A stretch of DNA of 64,000 bases from Cladopsammia gracilis (taxonomy: Eukaryota > Cnidaria > Anthozoa > Scleractinia > Dendrophylliidae): contig JAJGOT010000437.1 in NCBI GenBank assembly GCA_022457155.1, positions 327,501 through 391,500 on the forward strand, given 5' to 3'. The position numbers and the translations under genes are program-made. This document shows positions 55,463-64,000 of the stretch, piece after piece. Position 1 is the first letter of the stretch; each line of letters begins with the position of its first letter. Below the pieces are notes generated by a model that searched no databases, had not been told where the DNA came from, and was given only the letters and a program-made list of their open reading frames with translations.

Positions 55463-55562
55463 CTCGCATCCTCCGAATCAAGCTAAAAATTCACTTCTTT
55501 TATAGGAAACAATCGTTACAATTACAGAAAAGTTACAAAAGCACAGTTTTCATATAGTTTTT

Positions 55563-56087
55563 CTATAATGACGTTCGTGTATTTGACTCTTTTCTTATCT
55601 CTTGGAGCTCTCTAATTAGCACGTTAGAACTTCCAGCAAGCAATATACTAGATGTAAAGAAAGCGAAATTGAAAAAAAAAAAAAACGTGAAAAGTATGAA
55701 ATTAAACTATGATTTTCTAGTACTTTGGAAACAAAACTCTTTCACCCCTGACCAAGTTAACTTTAAATATATAAAACCAGTTATTCAGATTTCCGTTTTA
55801 GCGATTATAAATGGCCAAAATCAAAAACATACCATAGAAAAAATAGGTAACAACTTCAAAGCTATAGCACACTCACTTTTTCTTATCATCTGCATCACCT
55901 TCCTGACTCTTCAACGAACCAGATACGTCGTCACTAGGCAAACACGAACAAAAAGTCCGCAAAGATTGTTTGTCAAAGCAAATTAAAAAACAGGTGAAGT
56001 TAAATCGAATATGAGAACTCTACGAACTTACCGTTTCCTAAACACAGATTTTAAAAGCCCGTAATCGTCAGAGTCGTCGGGCTTCAT
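55563..56087 (-). CDS. Small three-exon gene, 65-aa protein of unknown function
   Basis: Exons 56087-56032, 55933-55877 and 55647-55563 join to a 66-codon frame. All splice sites fit: donors GTAAGT and GTGAGT, acceptors TTTGCCTAG and the T-rich TTTCTTTACATCTAG, with phase 2 at both introns. The protein begins MKPDDSDDYGLLKSVFRKR, has an acidic middle (GDADDKK) and ends with a predicted amphipathic helix (NILLAGSSNVLIRELQEIRK) before ESNTRTSL. No signal peptide and no membrane segment, so probably cytosolic or nuclear; the terminal helix may mediate a coiled-coil contact. I do not recognise the family. Exons this small escape single-ORF searches; the agreement of two introns in phase makes chance unlikely but not excluded. 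Confidence 0.65.
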
Positions 56088-56429
56088 CCTCGAACACGTG
56101 CACACTACACCATCGGTCAAACGTTTCCTGGGGAAAGGGCTCGAAACGCAACATTCATATATTTCCCAACTAGGGTAGAGTGGGGCATGAAATGGAACTT
56201 GAAGACAGTTTGGACAATAAAGTTACTGTTTCGTGCTTTTGTTTCGTGTCACTTTGAAGTTATGTCTGTTTCTTTTCTTTATTTTTTGTAAAAGTCATAT
56301 AGAATTTTTTATATATATTTTTTTCCATCCGCATTTAATCATCCGCATTTCGTTATCCGCACTTTATTAACCGCATTTTCCTATCCGCCATCCGCCATGC
56401 GCCACCCATGCGCTGCATGTTTTAGCTAA
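56088..56429. repeat. Upstream DNA with an ATCCGCATTT short tandem repeat
   Basis: At 56328-56400 variants of TATCCGCATTT recur six or so times, ending in CGCCATCCGCCATGCGCCA. The stretch between 56088 and 56290 is the upstream region of the 65-aa gene; no TATA box was recognised in it. Confidence 0.5.
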
Positions 56430-56660
56430 GGGACGGACCATTATTTTTTTTGACGGGGGGGGGGGGGGTGGGGTGAAAAATTTTAAAATAAATTGTTTGC
56501 AGAGGCTATAAACACTGAAATAAATTGTAGGCAAGCAAAAAATAAAGAAAAAATTGTTTGCTGAAAGTATGGCAGTTGGACGGAGACACAAAAAAATTGT
56601 TTGCAGCAGGTGCCGCATATAAAAAAATGCTTGCTGTAGATTTCACTGGAGAGGGAAATT
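56430..56660. mobile_element. Partial Harbinger-like MITE end
   Basis: GGGACGGACCATTA directly after TAA matches the termini of the element at 19668-20929, followed by a G run. Repeats of AAATTGTTTGCAGA-type sequence follow. No matching right terminus was found, so the copy is incomplete. Confidence 0.5.
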
Positions 56661-58663
56661 GAAATTTGCATACATGTATCATAAAGCTTCTAGCGAAGAA
56701 TAGTATGGCTAAACACCCTAGCTTCGTTAGCCAATAAGAAGGCTAGTTTTGTTTGACTTATGCTATTTTATATTATATTCAGCGTTAAAGCCGGAGCGTT
56801 AAAGCCGAAGCGTTAACACTAAAACAGAATGTTGGCTTCAAATTACAAAAATATCCACATTGTTCAGTTGTTTCCAGACCTTTTTGCATTATAAATAAGT
56901 AAACAACTTCAGGTGGCAATTTTGAAAGTGAAAAGAAACCTTCAAACCCTTGCAGTACAGCAAAGTGAGAATACTATGATCAACACAGGTTTGCATTAAT
57001 TAGTTTTAAAATTAAAGAAAAATTTGAATTCCGTCATTTTTGTTGAATTATTAATAGTAACTTAACAACTTCAGAAACACATCAGTTTCCCATTACGATT
57101 AGCATTTTAGACAGCAAGGTGCTTTCTTTAGCGGAAAAAAGGAATAAGCGGAGTTCTTAAGAGCAGTGATCCGATCATGTCTGTTTTACAGTTCTTTGGT
57201 GTTGCACTTGAGGTCTTCATAAGTTATCTTCTTTATTCGGAAGGAGTTTCGGGAGGTAAGTAGCTTTCTTTTACATACCAGATGGTGTGCGCCTTGTGTG
57301 AAATTAAATTGAAATTTGCAAATATTTGCACTTTCTTCATATCAAGTTCCGCAAAAGAAAATCCCTCCAGAATATCCATTGAAAGAAATTTATAAATTTC
57401 GTTAAACATGTTATTGCTGTTCCTACATGCAGTCCTCAAATGAATTTGCGATATATTCACGACATTGATGACCTTGTATTAAATGTTGTTATTGAATAAA
57501 AGTGGTTTTAACGTTGTCATTGCTGCCGTAACAGAAACCTGGTATCCGAAGTACATTTATTAGTTTTCCAGAGATATACTAAACACAGTATACCCCGACT
57601 ATCTCGAACTCTCAAGGGAAACGGAAAATTGTTCGAGCGAAGGTTCGAGATAGCCAGGGTGGTGTCAAATTTCCTAATTGACAACAAAACTGAGCTTGTT
57701 TAAGAGAAACAAAAGCTTAACTACGAAAAGGGTCTGCTGGCGCTGTGAATTTGTGAAACTTTTCCAAGAGAATTGAACTGTTCATGTACATCGCCCTAAT
57801 TCTCATGATTGTAAGGTCCTCGATAAAGTTAAATGAAGTTAAAAGAACGTTTTTCGCACGTTGGAGTTCGCTCTTCTCTGAATGGGTTGTGTCACTTGTA
57901 CCTCTACAACTTCCTGTCATGCTTCTCTACAGTTCGAGATTACTGTGTGTTGATGGCCACGGAAAGCCTCACTTCGTTCGTTATAGAGGAGGTTGGCTAT
58001 CTTAAACCGTGTTCTAGAAAGCCAATACTAAATGACTGAAAAATAGTAACCGGTTACGGCTTCACAAGCGGGTTGTTTTGTCCCAGTTTCCATACTTTTA
58101 TACTTTTTATACAATTAAGTAATGGTCTTAGTAGGAAGTAAGCAACCTAACGGCAGGGAATGCAGAAAGGTGTTAATTGTGATATTGTTGAAATCGTCCA
58201 CCTCATTGGAAACGTGAAAATCTACCATCAATTAACCAGATAGTGCATTTATTTCTCTCTAGTTTACTAATTGATTCCCTTTTAGTGAAAACTATTCTGA
58301 GTTTTAATGCATCCAAAATTCTATGTGGGAAACATGTAAAATTAGAAGCCTTTCTTGAACATTGTTTTGGAGTTTCACGATTGGATGAAATCTTGTAGCA
58401 CAAAAGAAACATCGCTTTAAAATAAAGTTCCAGTACAATTTATTTAAAAAATATGTTGTCCATAGGTTGATGTATTCTCGGTAAGAAAATACCCTAAACG
58501 ATCTTATGTGGGGAAAGAGAAATGCCGCATAACAATAGAGCATTGCCGACTCCTTAAACAATGAATTTAAAAAACATGTCTAAACGTGACATAAATATGC
58601 ATCGTATGAAATGAGAGAGAAAACGCAACTTTGGAGATTTGAGCCGATTTTCAACATTTTACA
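56661..58663. other. Gene-poor region with a short TIR element
   Basis: At about 57596-57664 ACCCCGACTATCTCGAAC and, inverted, GTTCGAGATAGCCAGGGTGG form a compact hairpin-like element resembling the ends of pogo/Tigger transposons. A 67-codon ATG frame on the minus strand (57920-57717) has no domain or splice support. Nothing else is called. Confidence 0.45.
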
Positions 58664-58876
58664 ATGTTTACCGAACCTAGTGAATATGTTTTAACGATTC
58701 GCACTATTGACAATTGGCTTGGCACTCACACTAGCAAGAATTGGGAAGGCTTCTCCCAGAAATTCGGGTTCGTAGATTGTTTTGTTAAAGAGAATCCGTG
58801 TATAGAAAATTTTAAGAAAATTTCAGAGCTGATCCACCGATTTTGCCGTCAATATAAAATGATTCCCGAAATTTAA
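58664..58876 (+). CDS. Hypothetical 70-aa ORF
   Basis: ATG-initiated frame beginning MFTEPSEYVLTIRTIDNWLG with SKNWEGFSQKFGFVDCFVKE in the middle and a charged C-terminus (FCRQYKMIPEI). The W and F spacing recalls a small helical domain, but I cannot name one. Composition is less AT-driven than in neighbouring frames. There is no splice or promoter support, so it may be a lone exon or chance. Confidence 0.3.
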   Translation: MFTEPSEYVLTIRTIDNWLGTHTSKNWEGFSQKFGFVDCFVKENPCIENFKKISELIHRFCRQYKMIPEI

Positions 58877-59551
58877 CACAAATATAACAGCAAACTTTTT
58901 CACTGGGTGCAATTTTATTCAAAAAGTGAGGTCCGCTTAAGCTCGTATATCGTATATATCGAATTCATTTATATCATTGCTGGATGATAGCTGTAAGTGT
59001 CTTCTCAAAGTTTTAAAGCCATCGCATTGAAGCCAAAAAAGTTATGACCCAAAGACAAGTTTGTCATGGACGAGTGCGTTCGAAATTACAACGGAGCCAC
59101 CAAGTATTGCGAAGAATCGGCGATAAAATCTAGGATAAATTGACAATATGCTTATCAACACGATCTTTTACATTTTTCTAAAGTAAAAATGATAAGCCTG
59201 ATGTGGCCAACAATTTTTCCTTGCACTCAGTCCGCATTCGTGTAAACCACGTCTGTACTTTGATTGTTCTATAACAAAGGTTATCACAAGAAAACCACCG
59301 ATTCGTCCTTCACTTATAAATATCCTACGTGGCCAGTAATGGAAGTGAAAAGTGTGTTGGAGCTCTGGTTGGAGATGGTGGTGTGACACTTCCATAAATG
59401 TTGCTTAAGTCAATATTTATATTTACGTTGTGCCAGATGTCCGATATCTTGTGCTGGCCGTACAAACACCGCGAAAGTGTTTCTGACGATTGAGCCTGCG
59501 AATTAGGCTGGAATATTTTTTTTTTTGTCGGCACTAAATACAGCAAAGCCT
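58877..59551. other. Non-coding
   Basis: No supported gene; the 75- and 80-codon minus frames lack domains and splice signals. Confidence 0.4.
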
Positions 59552-59687
59552 GGCGTGCGTTTCTCAAAGCTCCCGAAAACTTTTCGGGCCCGAAAAGCTA
59601 TGTTGTGCGCATCATTCGATAGAAACTGAATTTAAAACCCAGCTTTCACACCCGAAATGTTTTCTGGAGTTTTGAGAAACGCACGCC
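59552..59687. mobile_element. 136-bp MITE
   Basis: GGCGTGCGTTTCTCAAAGCT and, reverse complement of the right end, GGCGTGCGTTTCTCAAAACT, followed by CCnGAAAAC. Small palindromic non-autonomous element. Confidence 0.75.
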
Positions 59688-60000
59688 TGAGCCTCAGGCT
59701 CGAGCATCATGGGTAATGATGCATTGGTATATAAGAAGGAGTATAGCACGTGGAATTTCAGGCCTCAGAACCAACCTTTCCCACTTGGTTTACGCTCAAT
59801 TTATTTTGGTGTACATAAAATATTTTGTTTCATTTGTAGGATGGGTTACTAACTCCCTAGAACTTAGGTTATAGTTCCTTCTCAGATTCAGTCATGTTTT
59901 TCCCCAAAGGGGATTTTTCTGGCAGGCTTTTTCTGGCCGCTGTATAACCGTAGTGGTCTTTGTAAACGGCTTGCCAAGCTCTGTTAGTAATGATTACAAA
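59688..60000. other. Non-coding with a TATA-like site
   Basis: TGGTATATAAGAAGG at about 59727-59741 is a plausible TATA box reading right, but no gene follows it directly. It could be a remnant of a retrotransposon promoter. Confidence 0.35.
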
Positions 60001-60214
60001 TGCGGATCCAGGAATTTTGGATTGGGGGGGGGGGGGGGGTTAAAACGTCTCCTCCACACCCTAGTCGTGGTTAGCTGGTTGCTTGTTATAATTTTAATTT
60101 AACGTCAGTTTCCTTGGCCCCAAGAATGCAAGAATTTCAGTGTTAAGCTAGTAGTAAAAAAAAGGATTGATAGAGGGGGTTCCGGACTCCCCTGACCCTA
60201 ACCCCTGGATCCGC
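60001..60214. mobile_element. 214-bp MITE with TGCGGATCCAGG ends
   Basis: Starts TGCGGATCCAGGAATTTTGG; the reverse complement of the end is TGCGGATCCAGGGGTTAGGG. A run of about 16 G lies near the left end. Related in end sequence to the GGGGCGGATC element at 20463. Confidence 0.65.
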
Positions 60215-60324
60215 AACTGCGATCAAATATAAGGTTGGTTGGTAGTGAGCCAAGTATCAGCAATTGCCTTTAAGAAAATAAAAACTTTTTTAACATACTC
60301 CGCCTTTTTTAACATGCTCCGCCC

Positions 60325-62526
60325 CTGACACTGTGGGTCGCATGAAGTCGTTTATCGGCGCGTACAAAGTGTTAGCCAGAGTCCTTCCAGGCTGCTCTAA
60401 GCTACTGGCCCCCCCTTGATGATGTGGTCGCAGGTCGCTTGTCAAAGGAGGAAATCCTGTGGACTGATGACCTCCGCTCTGCATTCTCTACTGCTCAAGC
60501 CTCGCTCTTCTCACACCGCACAATCACATTGCCACGACCTAATGACCAGCTCTGGATCGTAACTGATGGCGCCTCAAAAAATCCTGGAATTGGTGCCACT
60601 CTTTACGTAACACGTTCCGACAGCCTTCATCTTGCGGGATTTTTTAGCGCTAAACTGAGAAGTCATCAGCTATCGTAGCTCCTCTGTGAGATAGAGGCCT
60701 TAGCCATTGCTACAGCCACAAAGCACTTCAGTCCATACCTCGTACAGTCTAATCACAAGGCATGTATTCTCTCAGATAGCCAACCATGCGTTCAGGCTTA
60801 CGAGAAACTATGCAGAGGAGAGTTCTCTGCCAGTCCACGTGTTTCCACCTTTCTTTCCACTGTCAGGCGCTATCAAGCAACCGTCCGCCACGTGTCCGGG
60901 TCTGCCATTTTGCCCTCAGACTTTGCCAGTCGGAACGTCCCCGATTGCAACGACCCAAAGTGCCAAGTGTGCAGCTTCATCTCCCGCACAGAAGACTCAG
61001 TAGTACGTCATACATCCATTCAAGGTGTGCTGACGGGGACTGCTAGGCTCCCGTTCACTAACAGACCAGCCCGGCTAGCCATACAATCTGATTGTCCAGA
61101 CCTTCGCCGCACTCATGCCCACCTGAAACAGGGCACCCGGCCATCCAAAAAAGTAACTAATGTTAAGGATGTGAAAAGGTACTTAAATGTGGCTACGATC
61201 TCCAAAGATGGCCTTCTTGTCGTCAAATGCACAGAGCCTTTAACTACAACACGCGAGCGAATTATAGTTCCACGACAAGTCCTCGATGGTCTTTTAGTGT
61301 CACTACACATCCAATTCTGCCACCCGTCAGCCCACCAACTGAAGATGGCAGTCAGCCGCTACCTTTTCGCCCTCGATATGGACAAAGCCGTCAACCGTGT
61401 CACCAGCAGTTGTTACAGTTGTGCTGCCCTCCGCAAGACACCTCATGCCGCCATTGAGCAGTCCTCTTGTGCTCCACCAGAAGCTGTTGGAATGTCTTTC
61501 GCTGCCGATGTTGTCAAACGTGCACGTCAACTCATACTCGTCGTGCGTGAATGCGTCACATCTTACCCTTCCACTCTACTTCTGGAGGACGAACGACGCC
61601 CTACCCTTCGTGACGCACTGATCCGCCTGTGCATACCATTACGTCCACTAGACGGTCCACCCGCTGTCATCCGTACAGATTCTGCCCCTGGATTTAGAGC
61701 CATTGTTGGTGACGAGTTACTATAAGCCACCACAGACTAACTGTGGAGCTTGGTCGTGTAAAGATTCACAACAAAAACCCCGTAGCGGAAAAAGCCATTC
61801 AAGAACTTCAACAGGAAATTCTTCGACGTGATCCTCTGGGTGGAGCTGTATCTCCTCTAGACCTGTCCATAGCCACCGAGACTTTGAACTCACGCATTCG
61901 CTCCCGAGGATTATCCGCTCGCGAAATGTGGACGCAACGGGATCAATTCTCCAACAGTCAAGTACCACTAGTTGACCAAGAGTTAATCTCTAAATAACAC
62001 GAGCTGCGTGACAAGAATCATCCCCACAGTGAAACGTCGAAGAGTCCGCTTAAACGATACCTTCCTACCCAACACCTATCAGTGGGAGACGATCTACATC
62101 CACTCAGACCGCAACAAATCCTGCTCCAGAGATCGATACTTGGTCGTCTCTGTCGAAGGTTCCTGGTGTAATATCCAAAAGTTTGTCGGGTCTCAGTTAA
62201 GAAGCTTATCCTACCGCGTTAAGAAGTCTGAATGCTACAAGGTCCCCGCTGATGTTAGCAGTACCAGCAACTATGCGAACTCAAGTGACGATGCCTCTGA
62301 GGATGAAGATGTGCCAGTAGCACCAACACCCCCTCCCCCTCCACCACCAGACATACCGTGTGAGATTTCCACCCCAGCTGCCCAAGTCGCCCCAACTCAT
62401 CAGGACCTACCTGTCGCATGCGACACTCCCCCGATAGAGCCTATAGCAAGTGATGATCCAGCTCATGAAGCCACACCTCCTAGACAGTGCACTTTGCAGA
62501 CTATGTCACTAACTTTTAGTCAATAA
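60325..62526 (+). pseudogene. 5'-truncated Ty3-type LTR retrotransposon pol, broken
   Basis: Starts in the RT connection region ([18 protein letters not shown]), with a C-run frameshift near 60410. RNase H follows: [18 protein letters not shown], an in-frame TAG at 60676-60678, [15 protein letters not shown] and [15 protein letters not shown]. The integrase has an HHCC zinc motif ([11 protein letters not shown], then SCYSCAA) and DDE residues ([16 protein letters not shown] and [16 protein letters not shown]). A 2-nt frameshift lies at about 61722, a TAA at 61995-61997 and another shift near 62090. The C-terminal part (YIHSDRNKSCSRDRYLVVSV) ends in a Pro-rich tail at 62526. The order RT-RNase H-integrase fits Ty3/gypsy. 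The copy cannot be functional. Confidence 0.85.
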
Positions 62527-62629
62527 GAACACTGCTAGAAATATGAACTCTCGTTCAGTGTTATACTGTACATTTACCTTGTTCCCGTTTTATAAGAGAC
62601 TTGACAATGATTGTTTTTGCCTTTATTGC

Positions 62630-62658
62630 TCAAAAAAAAAAGAAAGGAAAAAAAAAGG
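62630..62658 (+). other. Polypurine tract of the LTR retrotransposon
   Basis: A 29-base A/G-only stretch about 105 bp after the pol stop, the expected plus-strand primer just upstream of a 3' LTR. Confidence 0.6.
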
Positions 62659-62872
62659 CGATCACGCCAGTATTTATGTATGCTTTACATAGGTCAGCGG
62701 TTAGGCCGCTTTCGTGGCTCATGCGCGTTTTCGCCTCGCCTCGTGCTCTCGTCCTGTTTTGGTTGTAGTTTCAATTTCCTGATTAAAAGCCTTTTGTTGT
62801 GCTGTGTTGAAAAGCTTTGTTGACTGGCGCTTGTCTATTTGCCTAATTTTAGCTTATAAGGTAATGTCTTTA
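62659..62872 (+). repeat. Candidate 3' LTR remnant
   Basis: The sequence directly after the polypurine tract (CGATCACGCCAGTATTTATG onward) is the expected place for a 3' LTR. With the 5' part of the element missing there is no second LTR to compare, so the borders are inferred. Confidence 0.35.
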
Positions 62873-62873
62873 T

Positions 62874-63105
62874 GTAATTAGGTTAATCAATCCAGTTTGA
62901 GCCTATTTTGATTTTTCACGTAAGCGACCACCTCCCGTAAGTTTGTCTAACATTTTTGGTTAGAAGAATGTTTTGATTTCGATCAAACACTTCTTCTAAC
63001 AAAAGATGTTAGACAAACGTCATCTAACATGCCGGCTACACGTTCTAACATTGTTGAACCAAAAAATGTTGTATAACAATGTTAGAACGTGTAGCCGGGG
63101 CTTTA
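62874..63105. repeat. Shared 44-bp motif and two long hairpins
   Basis: The motif at 62874-62917 repeats that at 46557-46600. It is followed by GTAAGCGACCACCTCCCGTA. Hairpin 1: GTTTGTCTAAC (62941-62951) with GTTAGACAAAC (63008-63018), with a further inner stem GTTAGAAGA/TCTTCTAAC. Hairpin 2: GGCTACACGTTCTAACATTG (about 63034-63053) with its exact reverse complement (about 63077-63096). Foldback MITE-like, non-coding. Confidence 0.65.
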
Positions 63106-63308
63106 GAATAGAAAGACTCTATATTTAAATTGAAGAGCTACTTCTCTTACCAACAGAATTCGAATGGGATATTGAAATACTGGGAGAAGAAGAATGACAT
63201 ACTGAAACGAGGTTTTGAATTTTGACACTGAAATCGCGCCATACTCCTATTTCTTTCTTTCCAACATTATTTCACTTTCCACTCATCATATATGCAGCAC
63301 AGTCCAAC

Positions 63309-63570
63309 CTCCAAAATAACTGTTTATCCGGTCAAATCATTATAGTCGGAACCTCTCGTAAGCGACTGCTATTCCAAAATAACTGTTTATCCAGTCAAAT
63401 CATTATAGTCGGAACCTCTCGTAAGCGACTGCTATTCCAAAATAACTGTTTATCCAGTCAAATCATTATAGTCGGAACCTCTTGAAAGCGACTACTATTC
63501 CAAAATAACTGTTTATCCAGTCAAATCATTATAGTCGGAACCTCGTAAGCGACTACTATTACAAAACAAG
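63309..63570. repeat. 63-bp minisatellite, about four units
   Basis: Same unit as at 51873-52311, with CCAAAATAACTGTTTATCCR and CCTCTCGTAAGCGACTGCTA. Fewer units and GACTGC in place of GACTAC in the first copies distinguish the two arrays. Confidence 0.9.
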
Positions 63571-63729
63571 AGGCTCCAAGCAGCCTATACTCATGCGCGT
63601 GAGTAAGAAAGTTTTATGATATATTTTAAACCATTCTCGTCCCCAGAGCTCCACGGTTGTTTTTACATTGCGTCCCCTGTAGCTCTGGTAACGGACAAAA
63701 ATTTGAATTTTTTGATTGACCGTTTAAAC

Positions 63730-63891
63730 ATGAATGCGCAACAAGGTAAAAATTTTTACGCTTCTACGCATAAGGTTTTACTTCCGGTTGAATTTCAAAT
63801 GTTGAAGTCCTATGACGACTACATCAACAAAAGCAACGTTTTAATTTCAACGCATTCAACGACCAATGTCACCCAGTTTTGTTTGGTTTAG
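63730..63891 (+). CDS. Conserved 53-aa ORF, copy 2
   Basis: Begins MNAQQGKNFYASTHKVLLPV and ends TNVTQFCLV, identical in length to the ORF at 53708. The surrounding DNA is equally similar, so coding is unproven. No domain recognised. Confidence 0.3.
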   Translation: MNAQQGKNFYASTHKVLLPVEFQMLKSYDDYINKSNVLISTHSTTNVTQFCLV

Positions 63892-64000
63892 CAGGTAAAG
63901 ATACGGCTACTAAATTTCAAAGTACAACGGGATCTGACTGTCGCTAAATATCTACTCTTGGAAGACGAAGCTATAAGTGGCCACGAATATTAAAGAAGTA

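Larger units (their letters stand above)
63106..64000. repeat. Duplicated block, copy 2 (shorter)
   Basis: Paralogue of 51668-54010. It has about four units of the 63-bp minisatellite (63309-63570) against seven, the same AGGCTCCAAGCAGCCT motif at 63575, and the 53-aa ORF at 63730. The ~1.2 kb of copy 1 that holds the Tudor-knot frame and the signal-peptide gene is absent: GGACAAAAATTT joins almost directly to TTTGATTGACCG. The block continues to the window end. Confidence 0.9.

Noticed and set aside
57717..57920. 67-codon ATG frame on the minus strand
   Set aside because: No domain, no splice or promoter support, and an overlapping plus frame of equal length.

Overview
The window reads as animal nuclear DNA: AT-rich, with small exons bounded by GT..AG introns, long gene-poor stretches and a dense mix of retro- and DNA-transposon debris. 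DIRS-like, Crypton-like, Penelope-like, LINE and Ty3-type elements together with the many CpG-bearing MITE families resemble cnidarian genomes, probably an anthozoan such as a stony coral. That placement is from memory of these families and is not proven here. I see no rRNA, tRNA or CRISPR array.

Layout. 1-3.0 kb: AT-rich DNA with a local duplication and an isolated hammerhead-ribozyme-like motif. 3.0-16.3 kb: seven head-to-tail copies of a ~2.1 kb non-coding unit, ending in a block where repeats inserted in opposite orientations (16.3-19.6 kb). 19.7-23.1 kb: nested MITEs and a diverged homologue of the array unit. 23.66-26.78 kb (+): a five-exon gene for a predicted secreted cysteine-containing protein. 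27-28.7 kb: LINE remnant. 28.7-34.4 kb (-): a DIRS-like tyrosine-recombinase retrotransposon, split by a TA-flanked MITE and by a truncated LINE. 34.5-35.4 kb (+): decayed Crypton-like recombinase. 36.55-37.4 kb: foldback element. 37.47-39.76 kb (-): two-exon alpha-1,3-fucosyltransferase (GT10) gene with a TATA/CCAAT promoter. 40.2-43.1 kb: LINE 3' fragment, then a Penelope-like element (-) with an uninterrupted RT/GIY-YIG frame and a hammerhead motif downstream. 43.2-51.6 kb: mostly non-coding, with a SINE-like core, hairpins, microsatellites and one uncertain ORF. 51.67-54.0 kb: a block with a 63-bp minisatellite, a Tudor-knot-like ORF, a signal-peptide gene on the other strand and a 53-aa ORF; a shorter paralogous block lies at 63.1-64.0 kb. 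54.3-55.3 kb: dead Penelope fragment. 55.56-56.09 kb (-): a three-exon 65-aa gene. 56.3-60.3 kb: MITEs. 60.3-62.9 kb (+): a broken, 5'-truncated LTR retrotransposon.

The probable host genes are the secreted protein, the fucosyltransferase, the 65-aa gene and, less surely, the signal-peptide gene at 53.1 kb, the Tudor-knot ORF and the ORF at 50.6 kb. They show no functional linkage; they are ordinary dispersed eukaryotic genes in a repeat-rich background. All splice models were assembled by reading frame phase and splice consensus by eye, without transcript evidence.
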